A DNA stretch of 64,000 bases from JAWKWH01 sp963669415 (GCA_963669415.2 CAXXPS010000003.1:1426001-1490000); one strand, 5' to 3'; positions 25,939 to 34,772 are shown, counted from the stretch's first letter. A program made the numbers and translations. Notes: generated by a model from the letters alone, not told the origin.

Positions 25939-26757
25939 TCAGAACAGCGCCACGGCCGGTTGATCGGGATGGCCTGCCAGCGCCCCAATCACATAAAGCG
26001 CCATTGCAGCAACGACAAGACCATCGACACGATCCATAACGCCACCGTGACCGGGAATAAGGTTGCTGGAATCCTTTATCCCCGCAAATCGTTTGACGCT
26101 GGATTCGAAAAGATCTCCAATTTGCGCCACAACTGAGAGCAGAACTGCGGTAACAAAAATACCGTAACTGGCCCCGCCAGCCAGTGATCCAATGATCATT
26201 CCGGCTGCAACTCCACCAATGGTACCCCCAATTGCGCCGGACCAGGTCTTGCCCGGTGAAATGGTCGGCGCCAATTTCGGGCCGCCAAAAGCGCGCCCGA
26301 CGAAATAGGCGGCAATGTCGGTCGCCCAAACAACTGCAAACAGGAACAGGATCGCGATCAGGCCAGCTTGCGAATCTCCGCGTAAATATGACAACGCAAA
26401 TCCGGATGCCGCTGCGTAAAGGAAACCCTTGGCAATCCAAGCGCCCTGCCCTTTGGTTTCCGCAAACAGGGCAGCAATAGCCGCTGCTACGACGATCGCC
26501 GCCAGCACAATCAGCGCCATTGGCATCCAGAGCAGCACCAACATCGACAGTGCGAAGACGGCGTAAGGGATGACAGGGCCAATCTTCAGTCCACCACGCG
26601 TCATTGATACCCACTCGAAGAACATGGCGCCGGCGATCACGATCGCCAGTATCCGGAAGGGCAATCCGCCGATCCAGGTCAGGATCAAAACGACGGCGGC
26701 AAGTATGACAGCGGATATCACTCGCAGCTGCAGGTTGGACATGGAAGAAGTGTTCAT
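25939..26757 (-). CDS. cdsA: Phosphatidate cytidylyltransferase
   Basis: The 272-residue protein has about eight transmembrane helices and the family signature near the C-terminus (SSVKRFAGIKDSS then LIPGHGGVMDRVD). It makes CDP-diacylglycerol from phosphatidic acid and CTP. Its start overlaps the uppS stop by 4 bp, indicating coupled expression. A second long frame across the same DNA, rich in Cys and Trp, is a shadow. Confidence 0.97.
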   Translation of the reverse strand: MNTSSMSNLQLRVISAVILAAVVLILTWIGGLPFRILAIVIAGAMFFEWVSMTRGGLKIGPVIPYAVFALSMLVLLWMPMALIVLAAIVVAAAIAALFAETKGQGAWIAKGFLYAAASGFALSYLRGDSQAGLIAILFLFAVVWATDIAAYFVGRAFGGPKLAPTISPGKTWSGAIGGTIGGVAAGMIIGSLAGGASYGIFVTAVLLSVVAQIGDLFESSVKRFAGIKDSSNLIPGHGGVMDRVDGLVVAAMALYVIGALAGHPDQPAVALF

Positions 26758-27473
26758 GTGGCGACGGCTTGCGCAGCCAACCCGCCAAAACGCCGGTCCC
26801 GGGCTTCATAATCGGCAATAGCAGCAACAAGATCGTCGCGACTGAAGTCGGGCCAGTAGCAAGGCAGAAAAACGAATTCGCTGTACGCGGCCTGCCAAAG
26901 AAGAAAATTGGACAGCCGCTGCTCGCCGCTGGTGCGTATGATCAATTCAGGATCCGGAATACCGGCGGTGTCCAACTGCGACGAAATCGTTTCGTCCGTT
27001 ATGCACTCCGGGCTCAATTCACCACGTCTTACCATTCCGGCAACCTTGCCGATGGCGCGGACCATCTCGTCTCTTGCGCCATAGTTAAACGCAATGATGA
27101 GATCGAGATTCCGGTTGTCCGCGGTCAATTGCTCAGCTTCAACCAAGAGAGCAAGGATGTCGGGTTTCAATGTTTCGCGCTCGCCGATAACCCTGACACG
27201 CACACCATTCTTGTGCAGTTCCGCAAGATCTCTGCGAATGAACAGTTTGAGCAGACCCATCAATTCAGTGATTTCGGTTTGCGGGCGTGACCAGTTTTCT
27301 GATGAAAAAGCAAAGACCGTCAAATATTTGACGCCGATTTCCCCGCAGGTGCGAACTGTTTGACGCAGGGCTTCCACACCTACGCGATGGCCTGCGTTGC
27401 GTGGCAACCCCCGCTGCATGGCCCAACGGCCGTTTCCGTCCATGATAATGGCGATATGTGCAGGTACTGCCAT
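26754..27473 (-). CDS. uppS: Undecaprenyl diphosphate synthase
   Basis: The 239-residue cis-prenyltransferase has the catalytic Asp12 in IIMDGNGRWA, the FAFSSENWSRP motif and the C-terminal PELIIRTSGEQRLSNFLLWQ and YSEFVF segments. It makes the C55 lipid carrier for peptidoglycan and O-antigen synthesis. It is in the frr-uppS-cdsA-rseP-bamA order. Confidence 0.97.
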   Translation of the reverse strand: MAVPAHIAIIMDGNGRWAMQRGLPRNAGHRVGVEALRQTVRTCGEIGVKYLTVFAFSSENWSRPQTEITELMGLLKLFIRRDLAELHKNGVRVRVIGERETLKPDILALLVEAEQLTADNRNLDLIIAFNYGARDEMVRAIGKVAGMVRRGELSPECITDETISSQLDTAGIPDPELIIRTSGEQRLSNFLLWQAAYSEFVFLPCYWPDFSRDDLVAAIADYEARDRRFGGLAAQAVAT

Positions 27474-27509
27474 TGTTATCCTCGTATGAAACGGCGAAGC
27501 AGATGGTGA

Positions 27510-28070
27510 CTACACCTGCATGATTTCCGTTTCCTTTTCCTCAAGAAGCATGTCGATCTCGGCAATAACATCATCTGTCATGCTTTGAACCCGATCGGCA
27601 TTTGAATGCTGGACATCCTGGCTGATCTCGCCGTCCTTTTCCGCCTTTTTCAGGTGGTCCATGCCATCTCGCCGAACATTCCGGGCCGCGATACGAGCAT
27701 TTTCCGCATATTGATGCGCGATTTTTGCAAGCTCTTTGCGCCGTTCCTCATTGAGTTCCGGCAACGGAATTCGCAGATTTGTGCCATCGACAATCGGATT
27801 AAATCCGAGGTTGGATTCGCGAATTGCCTTATCGACAGCCTGCACCTGCGTTTTGTCCCAGACAGAGACCGAGATCATGCGTGGCTCCGGTACCGAGATG
27901 GTGGCCACCTGATTGATCGGCATTGGCGAGCCATAGGCCTCGACGGTGACCGGATCAAGCAGATTGACTGACGCCCTTCCGGTTCTCAATGCGGCCAAAT
28001 CCCCCTTGAATGCGGTCACCGCACCATCCATTCGCCGCTGCAAATCCTTGAAATCAACGCCATCACTCAT
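27510..28070 (-). CDS. frr: Ribosome recycling factor
   Basis: The 186-residue product has the complete RRF fold: the first helix with LRTGRASVNLLDPV, the beta domain with VEAYGSPMPINQVATISVPEPR, and the long C-terminal helices (LAKIAHQYAENARIAARNVRRD). It splits post-termination ribosomes with EF-G. It lies 40 bp downstream of pyrH. Confidence 0.98.
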   Translation of the reverse strand: MSDGVDFKDLQRRMDGAVTAFKGDLAALRTGRASVNLLDPVTVEAYGSPMPINQVATISVPEPRMISVSVWDKTQVQAVDKAIRESNLGFNPIVDGTNLRIPLPELNEERRKELAKIAHQYAENARIAARNVRRDGMDHLKKAEKDGEISQDVQHSNADRVQSMTDDVIAEIDMLLEEKETEIMQV

Positions 28071-28110
28071 TTGACAATCTCCCTAACCGGCGGGCGTATT
28101 TCGACGACAC

Positions 28111-28833
28111 TTATCCGTCAGAAACAGTTGTACAGCGGCCGCCGCCAGCCAATATGGCGCCGAATCCGCCTTTTTCATGTATCGAGTAGACGATTATGGG
28201 AATGTTGTTCTCGCGCGCAAGCGCAATTGCGGCGGTATCCATAACTGCAAGCCCTTTTGCAATGACTTCGTCATGGGAAATCTGCTCGTAGCGGGTCGCG
28301 GAAGGGTCTTTGTTTGGGTCGGCTGAATAGACGCCATCGACCAGCGTTCCCTTGAACAGGGCATCGGCGCCGATTTCGGCAGCCCGAAGAGCGGCTGCAG
28401 AATCGGTCGTGAAATATGGATTTCCGGTGCCGCCTGCGAAAACAACCACCTTGCCCTGATCCATATAAGCGCTGGCCTTTCGCTGCGAGAAACTCTCGCA
28501 AATCTCAGGCATCGCAATCGCCGACAAGACCACGGCGTCAATGCCGGCCTTCACAAGCGACGTCCTGAGCGCGAGCGAATTGATGACGGTAGCCAGCATG
28601 CCCATGTGATCGCCGGTTACACGATCACCACCCTTCGATGCCACTGCGACACCACGGAAAATATTGCCGCCGCCGATTACGACGCCAACCTGAACACCCA
28701 TCGATAGTGCCTGGGAAATGTCCGCGGCAATCCGGTCGGCTACCGAAACATCGATACCGAATCCCTGCTCGCCCATAAGGGCTTCGCCCGATGCCTTCAG
28801 CACGACGCGTTTGTATCGAGGTTCGGCCGGCAT
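28111..28833 (-). CDS. pyrH: Uridylate kinase
   Basis: This 240-residue amino-acid-kinase fold protein has the N-terminal RVVLKASGEALMG, the GGGNIFRG loop, the TGDHMGMLAT motif and the NNIPIIVYSIHEKGGFG C-terminal strand. It phosphorylates UMP to UDP and links pyrimidine synthesis (pyrB is also in this window) to nucleotide-sugar and RNA pools. Confidence 0.98.
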   Translation of the reverse strand: MPAEPRYKRVVLKASGEALMGEQGFGIDVSVADRIAADISQALSMGVQVGVVIGGGNIFRGVAVASKGGDRVTGDHMGMLATVINSLALRTSLVKAGIDAVVLSAIAMPEICESFSQRKASAYMDQGKVVVFAGGTGNPYFTTDSAAALRAAEIGADALFKGTLVDGVYSADPNKDPSATRYEQISHDEVIAKGLAVMDTAAIALARENNIPIIVYSIHEKGGFGAILAGGGRCTTVSDG

Positions 28834-28893
28834 CTGAACTCCTGTGATTCGAAGATTCCCGCGCTCCGGATGGGAGGCAAGACCGGATACAAC

Positions 28894-28923
28894 AAGGGCG
28901 CCGCATTGTCACGCGACGCCCTT
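28894..28923 (-). terminator. Hairpin after tsf
   Basis: AAGGGCG (28894-28900) and CGCCCTT (28917-28923) form a 7-bp stem in the tsf-pyrH gap, followed on the minus strand by a weakly T-rich stretch (TTGTTGTATC). It may partly terminate tsf transcription before pyrH. Confidence 0.4.
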
Positions 28924-28962
28924 GGAAATTACGTTCCGGCTTTGACCGGCGTTGCAGAGGTG

Positions 28963-29886
28963 TCAGCCTCCGGCTGCAGCTGCAACTTCGGCGGCGAAGT
29001 CGCCCTCATCCTTTTCGATGCCTTCACCCAGCGCAAAGCGGACAAATCCAGTGATCTTGGCAGGTGCACCGATGTCTTTTTCGGCTTCCTTGACCGCCTG
29101 TTCGACAGTCTGATCCGGATTGATCACGAAAGCCTGTTTCAGCAACACCACTTCCTCGAAGAATTTGCGCATGCGGCCTTCGACCATCTTCTCGATGATA
29201 TTGTCGGGTTTGCCCGATTCGCGCGCCTGTTCGACAAAAATCGCTTTTTCACGCTCAACCGCTGCCGGATCGACTTCCTCTGCGGTCAACGCAAGCGGGC
29301 TGGTCGCCGCAACGTGCATTGCAACCTGCCGGGCAATCGCTCCGGCAGCAGCAGTGTCTCCGTCCGTCTCGATTGCAACCAGAACGCCGATCTTGCCAAG
29401 GCCATCAGCGATAGAGTTGTGCATGTAGGTGGCAACCGCACCTTTGCCTACGCTCAGCTTGGCCGAACGACGGAACGACATGTTTTCGCCGATCGTGCCG
29501 ACAGCGTCCTTGACCGTGTCGGTCACCGACTTGCCGCTGCCAGGATAGGCGGCGGATGCGACGCTTTCGCTTTCACCATCTGTGCCAAGGGCAACCGAAG
29601 CGACATTTGCCACTATTTCCTGGAACGATTCGTTGCGGGCGACGAAGTCAGTTTCCGAATTGACCTCAACAACAACGGCGTTACCAGAGTCTGAGGCCAT
29701 GCCAATCAGGCCTTCGGCTGCCACGCGGCCAGCCTTGGTGTCCGCCTTCGCGATGCCCTTGGCGCGCAGCCAGTCCACAGCGGCTTCAACATCACCACCG
29801 GTTTCGGTCAGCGCCTTTTTGCAGTCCATCATTCCCGCACCGCTGATGTCGCGGAGCTGTTTTACCTGTGCAGCAGAAATGCTCAT
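28963..29886 (-). CDS. tsf: Elongation factor Ts
   Basis: The 307-residue protein has the N-terminal UBA-like domain (VKQLRDISGAGMMDCKKALTE), the EF-Tu-contacting motif KADTKAGRVAAEGLIG, NSETDFVARNESF, and the C-terminal dimerisation region. It is the guanine nucleotide exchange factor for EF-Tu. It follows rpsB across a 103-bp gap with two hairpins. Confidence 0.98.
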   Translation of the reverse strand: MSISAAQVKQLRDISGAGMMDCKKALTETGGDVEAAVDWLRAKGIAKADTKAGRVAAEGLIGMASDSGNAVVVEVNSETDFVARNESFQEIVANVASVALGTDGESESVASAAYPGSGKSVTDTVKDAVGTIGENMSFRRSAKLSVGKGAVATYMHNSIADGLGKIGVLVAIETDGDTAAAGAIARQVAMHVAATSPLALTAEEVDPAAVEREKAIFVEQARESGKPDNIIEKMVEGRMRKFFEEVVLLKQAFVINPDQTVEQAVKEAEKDIGAPAKITGFVRFALGEGIEKDEGDFAAEVAAAAGG

Positions 29887-29919
29887 GACAGTCTCTCAAT
29901 ATCTTGCTTGCATGGATCT

Positions 29920-29939
29920 GTGCGGCGTTTCCGCCGCAC
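29920..29939 (-). terminator. rpsB-tsf intergenic hairpin 1
   Basis: GTGCGGCG-TTTC-CGCCGCAC is a perfect 8-bp GC-rich stem with a tetraloop, without a following U-run on the minus strand. It is more likely an attenuator or an RNA-processing and stability hairpin between rpsB and tsf than a full terminator. Confidence 0.45.
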
Positions 29940-29955
29940 TTCGGATTTCCCGCGG

Positions 29956-29977
29956 GTTTCAAATCTTCATTTGAAAC
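29956..29977 (-). terminator. rpsB-tsf intergenic hairpin 2
   Basis: GTTTCAAAT-cttc-ATTTGAAAC is a perfect 9-bp inverted repeat with a 4-nt loop, starting 12 bp after the rpsB stop. Together with the neighbouring GC-rich hairpin it could set the rpsB to tsf mRNA ratio. Confidence 0.4.
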
Positions 29978-29989
29978 GCTTCGCAGTGC

Positions 29990-31006
29990 CTACTTCTTGT
30001 CGCCGGCTTCTTCTGCAACTGCCGAGTCGTCAGCGGCCGCTTCTGTCTCTGCAGGGGCCTCCTCTGCAGGGGCCTCCTCTGCCGGGGCTTCCGCTGCCGG
30101 TGCTTCAGCAGCTTCAGCAGGCGCCTCCTCAGAGGGGGTTTCAGGTTCAGCTACAGCTTCTTCGCTTTTTGCTTCAGCTGCCGGTGCTTCTTCTGCCTTG
30201 TCGGCAGGTTTTTCGTCTTTCGCCTTCTTTGGTGACGCTTTCGCAGGTTTTACATCCTCCAAAGCTTTTTCAACCGGTGCTTCTTCAGACGCACCAATAT
30301 CCACACCCATCGAGCCCTGCTGACGGGCAATGCCGTCGATTGCAGCCTTGGCGACCAGGTCGCAGTAAAGCGAAATGGCGCGTGCCGCATCGTCATTTCC
30401 GGGAATCGGATAATCTATGCTGTCCGGATCGCAGTTTGAATCGACGATGGCCACAACCGGGATGCCGAGGCGTTTGGCTTCCTGGATGGCAATCGCCTCC
30501 TTGTTTGTGTCAACGACAAACAGCAGGTCCGGGGTTGAACCCATCTCCTTGATGCCACCAAGCGCACGATGGAGCTTTTCGCGCTCGCGATCCAGGTTCA
30601 GGCGTTCCTTCTTCGTGAAGCCCTCTGCTTCGCCGGCAAGCAGTTCGTCGAGCTTGCGCAGCCGCGAGATCGAGTTGGAAATCGTCTTCCAATTTGTCAG
30701 CATTCCGCCCAACCAGCGGGCATTGACGAAATACTGCGCCGAACGGCCCGCAGCATCCGCAATAATCTCGGACGCCTGCCGCTTGGTTCCGACGAATAGC
30801 ACGCGACCGCCACCGGCCACTGTATCCGATACGATCTTCAACGCCTGATCGAGCAGCGGCACGGTCTGGCTAAGATCGATAATGTGAATGTTGTTGCGAG
30901 CGCCAAAGATGTAGGGCGCCATTTTCGGGTTCCAGCGGTGGGTCTGGTGTCCAAAGTGAACACCGGCTTCCAGCAGCTGGCGCATGCTGAAATCAGGCAG
31001 TGCCAT
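29990..31006 (-). CDS. rpsB: 30S ribosomal protein S2 with long acidic Ala/Glu-rich tail
   Basis: The 338-residue product is longer than usual S2 (about 240-260). Residues 1-230 are a standard S2 core (MRQLLEAGVHFGHQTHRWNPKM, YIFGARNNIHIIDL, NARWLGGMLTNWKTI, DTNKEAIAIQEAKRLGIPVVAIVD). From residue 231 a 108-residue tail first shows a Lys-rich patch (AKASPKKAKDEK) and then low-complexity EEAPA-type repeats. Such tails recur in rhizobial S2 proteins; they are probably disordered. An AAAGGA site lies just before the ATG. Confidence 0.97.
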   Translation of the reverse strand: MALPDFSMRQLLEAGVHFGHQTHRWNPKMAPYIFGARNNIHIIDLSQTVPLLDQALKIVSDTVAGGGRVLFVGTKRQASEIIADAAGRSAQYFVNARWLGGMLTNWKTISNSISRLRKLDELLAGEAEGFTKKERLNLDREREKLHRALGGIKEMGSTPDLLFVVDTNKEAIAIQEAKRLGIPVVAIVDSNCDPDSIDYPIPGNDDAARAISLYCDLVAKAAIDGIARQQGSMGVDIGASEEAPVEKALEDVKPAKASPKKAKDEKPADKAEEAPAAEAKSEEAVAEPETPSEEAPAEAAEAPAAEAPAEEAPAEEAPAETEAAADDSAVAEEAGDKK

Positions 31007-31120
31007 CGTTATTTCCTTTCCGGTTCAGCCTCCACGGACCAATAGCGGATTTGCCGCCACCGGGGGTTTTTGACGGATTTCTCCCGCCAAACACCATAGT
31101 CCGTGTGTGGAATGGCCGCG

Positions 31121-31149
31121 CCTATAGACGGGAATTGGCAGGAATGCAA
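31121..31149 (-). promoter_or_regulatory. Candidate rpsB promoter
   Basis: On the minus strand TTGCAT (complement of 31144-31149) and TATAGG (complement of 31121-31126) are spaced by 17 bp, about 115 bp upstream of the rpsB ATG. This leaves a roughly 105-nt 5' leader, long enough for a ribosomal-protein autoregulatory structure, though no known motif was recognised. Confidence 0.45.
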
Positions 31150-31179
31150 GAGCCGCGACTGTCTGAGCAGGCGTCCAGA

Positions 31180-31202
31180 CTGGTGCAGTATTGCCGCACC
31201 AG
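31180..31202 (-). terminator. Hairpin after eipB
   Basis: CTGGTGC (31180-31186) and GCACCAG (31196-31202) form a perfect 7-bp stem with a 9-nt loop, about 10 bp after the eipB stop. No T-run follows, so this is a weak or Rho-assisted end, or an mRNA-protecting hairpin. Confidence 0.35.
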
Positions 31203-31212
31203 ACGATGCGGC

Positions 31213-32025
31213 TCAATCGCAATCCACAGGCTGGTCAAACACCGACAGGTCGACCAATTTGCCGGTCATGGAAAAGTCGCCATAATCCATCAGGATCGAA
31301 CGGGTGATCCCGTTCGGATAGAGTTTGAAGGAAATACGATAAACCGGAAGCTCCTCCCCGCCATTGCCGGTCGGCTCGAAATAGGCAATTGAAACCGGCC
31401 AAACGCTCTGATCGGGCAGCTTTGCGACCGCTTCACCTTCCGGATCATCCGGTTTGAGGCCGTCCTGCTTGCCTACAATGACGGTCGTTGTCATGACTTG
31501 ATCGGCGCCGTCCGAGCCATCAAATATGGTCGTCTCGTAGAATGTTTCACCGCGATTGGCGCGTTCAAGCAGGTCCACCAGATGCTTGGTTGGAAACATT
31601 GTCTTGTCGAGCTCAATAACGGTTTCGTCCGGCTTGACGAGTTCGACAGAAGTTTTTCCAGACTCGAATTTGGCCGTACCGCGCACTTCGCGGTCAAGTC
31701 TGCGGTCGACATAGGATTTGGTGGCAAAGGAAAACATCTTGCCTTCCGGATCTTCAAAAGTGGTTGTCTGCTGATCGGTAATCCGTGAAGAGCCATCGGT
31801 GTCGATCTGCGTGACGAACCGGAAGCTGACCGTGTAGCCTTCGCACGGAGAGCCGTTGAACTCGTATACCATGCGGCCCTCTACACCTGTGATGCCGGAT
31901 CGGTCCGAAGCATCATCAAGCGCAATGTCATAGACTGCCCGGTGCGGGGCGAGCGGGCTTGCAGCGATGGCGGGAGAGGATGCAGCTGCCACGAAGGCGG
32001 CGATTACGATCATCGTAAGACGCAT
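31213..32025 (-). CDS. eipB: Cell envelope integrity protein EipB (DUF1849)
   Basis: The 270-residue protein has a signal peptide (MRLTMIVIAAFVAAASSPAIAAS) and matches the DUF1849/EipB family, described in Brucella as a periplasmic beta-spiral protein needed for envelope integrity. Family features seen are PHRAVYDIAL, the GRMVYEFNGSPCEGY strand, DPEGKMFSF and the MFPTKHLVDLL helix. Cys61 and Cys269 are placed like the conserved disulfide pair of the family. It is upstream of rpsB on the same strand with 206 bp between, and divergent from ridA. Confidence 0.9.
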   Translation of the reverse strand: MRLTMIVIAAFVAAASSPAIAASPLAPHRAVYDIALDDASDRSGITGVEGRMVYEFNGSPCEGYTVSFRFVTQIDTDGSSRITDQQTTTFEDPEGKMFSFATKSYVDRRLDREVRGTAKFESGKTSVELVKPDETVIELDKTMFPTKHLVDLLERANRGETFYETTIFDGSDGADQVMTTTVIVGKQDGLKPDDPEGEAVAKLPDQSVWPVSIAYFEPTGNGGEELPVYRISFKLYPNGITRSILMDYGDFSMTGKLVDLSVFDQPVDCD

Positions 32026-32159
32026 TTGGTGAATTCAAGCTCCCTTATTGGTGCGCCAACTGGTGGACGCTTGCAGCTAACTGAAAAATAATCGTGGCGG
32101 AAGGCGGGTATTCACGCCACACTCGGAATCAACGTTGATCATTAGCCCGGAAATTGACC

Positions 32160-32624
32160 ATGAGCCAGTCCATCAACCAACGCCTTGCAGAAATGGATGT
32201 TGAAATACCCCACGCCGCCGCACCCGCCGCAAACTATGCTCCTTTTGCGACCACCGGTAATGTTCTGATGACTGCAGGACAGCTGCCACTGGAGAACGGC
32301 AAACTGATCGCGACCGGGCTGCTGGGCGCCGAGCTCGATATAGCGACGGGACAGGAAGCCGCGCGAGCCTGCGCTATCAACATCCTTGCACAGGCAAAAG
32401 TAGCTCTCGGCGATCTGGAGCGCATCAAGCGATTGGTCAAGATCACAGTTTTCGTCGCTTCCGTACCGAGCTTTACCGAGCAACATCTTGTCGCAAACGG
32501 TGCGTCGGATTTTCTCGCCGAAGCGCTTGGTGAGCGTGGAATTCATGCCCGCTCTGCGGTCGGGACAGCGTCGCTTCCATTGAACGCTCCCGTTGAAATC
32601 GAAGCTGTCATCGAGTTTGACTGA
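32160..32624 (+). CDS. RidA family protein
   Basis: The 154-residue product starts at ATG 32160; an in-frame TTG two codons earlier is less likely. It has the YjgF/YER057c/UK114 fold elements: the TTGNVLMTAGQLP strand, ARACAINILAQAKVAL helix, VKITVFVASVPSF, and the C-terminal RSAVGTASLPLNAPVEIEAV signature. RidA proteins deaminate reactive enamine/imine intermediates from PLP enzymes; an L-serine ammonia-lyase and a Cys/Met PLP enzyme are encoded elsewhere in this window. The subfamily is longer at the N-terminus than E. coli RidA and its activity may differ. GDPD follows 6 bp later. Confidence 0.9.
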   Translation: MSQSINQRLAEMDVEIPHAAAPAANYAPFATTGNVLMTAGQLPLENGKLIATGLLGAELDIATGQEAARACAINILAQAKVALGDLERIKRLVKITVFVASVPSFTEQHLVANGASDFLAEALGERGIHARSAVGTASLPLNAPVEIEAVIEFD

Positions 32625-32630
32625 CAGGCG

Positions 32631-33356
32631 ATGGAAGATACCGATATATCATGGCTGACCGCACGACCAATCGCCCATCGCGGTCTCCATGACGGCAACA
32701 AGAACTGCTGGGAAAACACCCTCTCCTCCTTCAAGCACGCGGTTGAAGGAGGATATGCCATTGAATGCGACATCACCTTGAGTGCTGATGGTGTACCGAT
32801 GGTTTTTCACGATCACTACTTGAAGCGCCTGACCGGCCGGAACGGTAAAGTCTGCGAGACGACCGCCGATGAGATGAGCCGGCTTCTGGTCGGTGAAACT
32901 GCAGACCGAATACCACGTTTGTCGGAAGCGCTTTCGCTTGTTGCGGGCAGCGTCCCCATGGTGATCGAGCTGAAAGGAAATCAGGGGCACGACGACGGGT
33001 TCGTCGCGGCTGTCGCTGCAGATTTGGCGGACTACAAGGGTTCGGCAGCCATCATGTCCTTCAGTCATCATCTCGTGCGGCAGTTTTCGAGCAATGCGCC
33101 CGGGGTTCCGGCCGGTTTGACCGCAGAAGGCGAGGACAATGCCTCAATGGAGGCGCATTTTTCGATGCTGGCGCACGAAATTTCTTTCGTATCATACGAT
33201 GTCGCTTCAATTCCCAACCGGTTCGTGGCGTTCGTCAGGGACAGGCTGAATCTGCCGTTCATAAGCTGGACTGTGCGCGATCAGACAGCAGCCGAATTAA
33301 CCTGGCGAGAGGGAGGGCAAATTACGTTTGAAGGATTTCATCCCGAAAATCGCTGA
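32631..33356 (+). CDS. Glycerophosphodiester phosphodiesterase
   Basis: The 241-residue TIM-barrel hydrolase has the metal and phosphate ligands of the GDPD family: His16-Arg17 (IAHRGLHD), Glu45 and Asp47 (AIECDITLS), His60-Asp61 (VFHDHYL), and the VIELKGNQG strand. No signal peptide is present, so it should act in the cytoplasm, releasing glycerol-3-phosphate from lipid-derived diesters. It is 6 bp downstream of the ridA-like gene, and a FemAB-like gene follows after 45 bp, so a three-gene operon is likely. Confidence 0.93.
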   Translation: MEDTDISWLTARPIAHRGLHDGNKNCWENTLSSFKHAVEGGYAIECDITLSADGVPMVFHDHYLKRLTGRNGKVCETTADEMSRLLVGETADRIPRLSEALSLVAGSVPMVIELKGNQGHDDGFVAAVAADLADYKGSAAIMSFSHHLVRQFSSNAPGVPAGLTAEGEDNASMEAHFSMLAHEISFVSYDVASIPNRFVAFVRDRLNLPFISWTVRDQTAAELTWREGGQITFEGFHPENR

Positions 33357-33401
33357 CCAATCGGGGTTGATGCGGCGCACAACATCCCTAATTGTCGCTT
33401 C

Positions 33402-34601
33402 ATGAGCATTCGCAATGACGCCATTGCCGGCGTACCCGATGAATTTGTCATCCGGATTATCCCTTCGATGGCTGATTTTTCAAGCGGAGAATGGGGTGAG
33501 CTTTCTGGTGCAAGTCGTTGTTCCGGAAACTATAATCCATTTGTAAGCTATCAGTTTCTGCACGCGCTTGAAATCTCCGGCTCGGCCAACCGGGAAACTG
33601 GCTGGATGGGACAGCATCTGAGATTAGAAACCGGAGACGGCCGCCTCGTCGGCGCCGCTGCGTGTTATCTGAAAAGCCACAGTCAGGGAGAGTATGTATT
33701 CGACCATGGATGGGCGGACGCTTTCGAACGCGCCGGCGGGCGTTATTACCCAAAACTTCAGGTCTCCATACCCTTCACTCCGGCAACCGGGCCGAGGCTG
33801 CTTGTGCGACAGGGATTTGACCCACACTCGGTACGGCAGGCTCTCGCAGACGGGTTGAAACTGCTGACCGAACGCCTCGGGGTCTCATCGGTGCACATCA
33901 CTTTCGCACCAGAGGACGAAGTATCGGTGCTGGAGCGATCGAACTTTTTGCACCGGACAGACCAGCAGTTCCACTTTTTCAATCGCGAATACCGCGATTA
34001 TGATGATTTTCTCGACACGTTGGCGTCACGCAAAAGAAAAGCTCTGAAAAAAGAGCGGTCGCAGGCGGTCGCCAACGGCGTTGAGATCGTACAACTGACC
34101 GGCAGCGATCTGACCGAAACCGTATGGGACGATTTTTTTGCCTTTTACATGGATACAGGCGGTCGCAAATGGGGTCGACCCTATCTGACCCGCGAGTTCT
34201 TTTCGCTTGCCGGAGAAACAATGGCCGATGACATTGTTCTGTTTTTAGCGCGCCGGAATGGCCGCAATATAGCCGGAGCACTGAATTTTGTCGGTTCGGA
34301 TACGATTTTCGGCCGCCACTGGGGCTGTTTGGAGGATCACCGCTACCTGCATTTCGAACTTTGTTACCATCAGGCCATCGACTATGCGATCGAACATGGA
34401 CTGAAGGTGGTGGAAGCAGGCGCACAGGGCGAGCACAAGCTGGCCCGCGGTTACATGCCGGTAAAGATGCACTCTGCCCACTACATTCCACATACTGGAT
34501 TTCGCCGGGCCGTCGAAGACTATCTGGAGCACGAACGCGCCGAAGTTGAGCGCATTGGTGAATTTCTTGATGAACGTGGGCCTTTTCGAAAGACGAAATA
34601 A
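33402..34601 (+). CDS. FemAB-like GNAT protein (DUF482/COG3146)
   Basis: The 399-residue protein belongs to the peptidogalycan biosysnthesis-like GNAT family of proteobacteria. Typical stretches are NPFVSYQFLHALEIS, the VFDHGWADAFERAG strand, FHRTDQQFHF-type sequence (LHRTDQQFHFFN), the basic RKRKALKKER segment, GRHWGCLEDHRYLHFELCYHQ-type core and the QGEHKLARGYMP motif. The fold resembles tandem GNAT domains of aminoacyl-tRNA-dependent FemAB transferases, but the substrate is unknown. It ends 1 bp before the convergent small membrane protein gene. Confidence 0.88.
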   Translation: MSIRNDAIAGVPDEFVIRIIPSMADFSSGEWGELSGASRCSGNYNPFVSYQFLHALEISGSANRETGWMGQHLRLETGDGRLVGAAACYLKSHSQGEYVFDHGWADAFERAGGRYYPKLQVSIPFTPATGPRLLVRQGFDPHSVRQALADGLKLLTERLGVSSVHITFAPEDEVSVLERSNFLHRTDQQFHFFNREYRDYDDFLDTLASRKRKALKKERSQAVANGVEIVQLTGSDLTETVWDDFFAFYMDTGGRKWGRPYLTREFFSLAGETMADDIVLFLARRNGRNIAGALNFVGSDTIFGRHWGCLEDHRYLHFELCYHQAIDYAIEHGLKVVEAGAQGEHKLARGYMPVKMHSAHYIPHTGFRRAVEDYLEHERAEVERIGEFLDERGPFRKTK

Positions 34602-34772
34602 TCAAGGCCTGTTTCGATAGTCGCGCAGAAACGGGACCAGAAACGCGAAACAGGCGATGAGAAAAAACAAACCACCTCCCAGAGCAAGTTGATCGCCGGA
34701 TTTCCAGGCGGAAGCGATAAAGAACATTGCCGAGACAATGAATAATATCCAACCTGCAAGAATCCAGCGCAT
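34602..34772 (-). CDS. Small membrane protein with two transmembrane helices
   Basis: The 56-residue product starts at ATG 34772 (MRWILAGWILF); a longer in-frame start at 34832 would overlap the HIT gene region and adds a polar, non-conserved segment. Two hydrophobic helices (about residues 3-20 and 28-47) end in a short basic tail (RDYRNRP). Its composition and length resemble small conserved rhizobial membrane proteins without a known function. It is convergent with the FemAB-like gene and divergent from the HIT gene. Confidence 0.7.
   Translation of the reverse strand: MRWILAGWILFIVSAMFFIASAWKSGDQLALGGGLFFLIACFAFLVPFLRDYRNRP

Noticed and set aside
25919..26830. 303-codon minus-strand frame over cdsA
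   Set aside because: It is a same-strand, different-frame shadow rich in Cys, Trp and Arg; cdsA in the other frame has the complete family signature.
28870..29694. 274-codon plus-strand frame over tsf
   Set aside because: It is antisense to EF-Ts, which is full-length and canonical.
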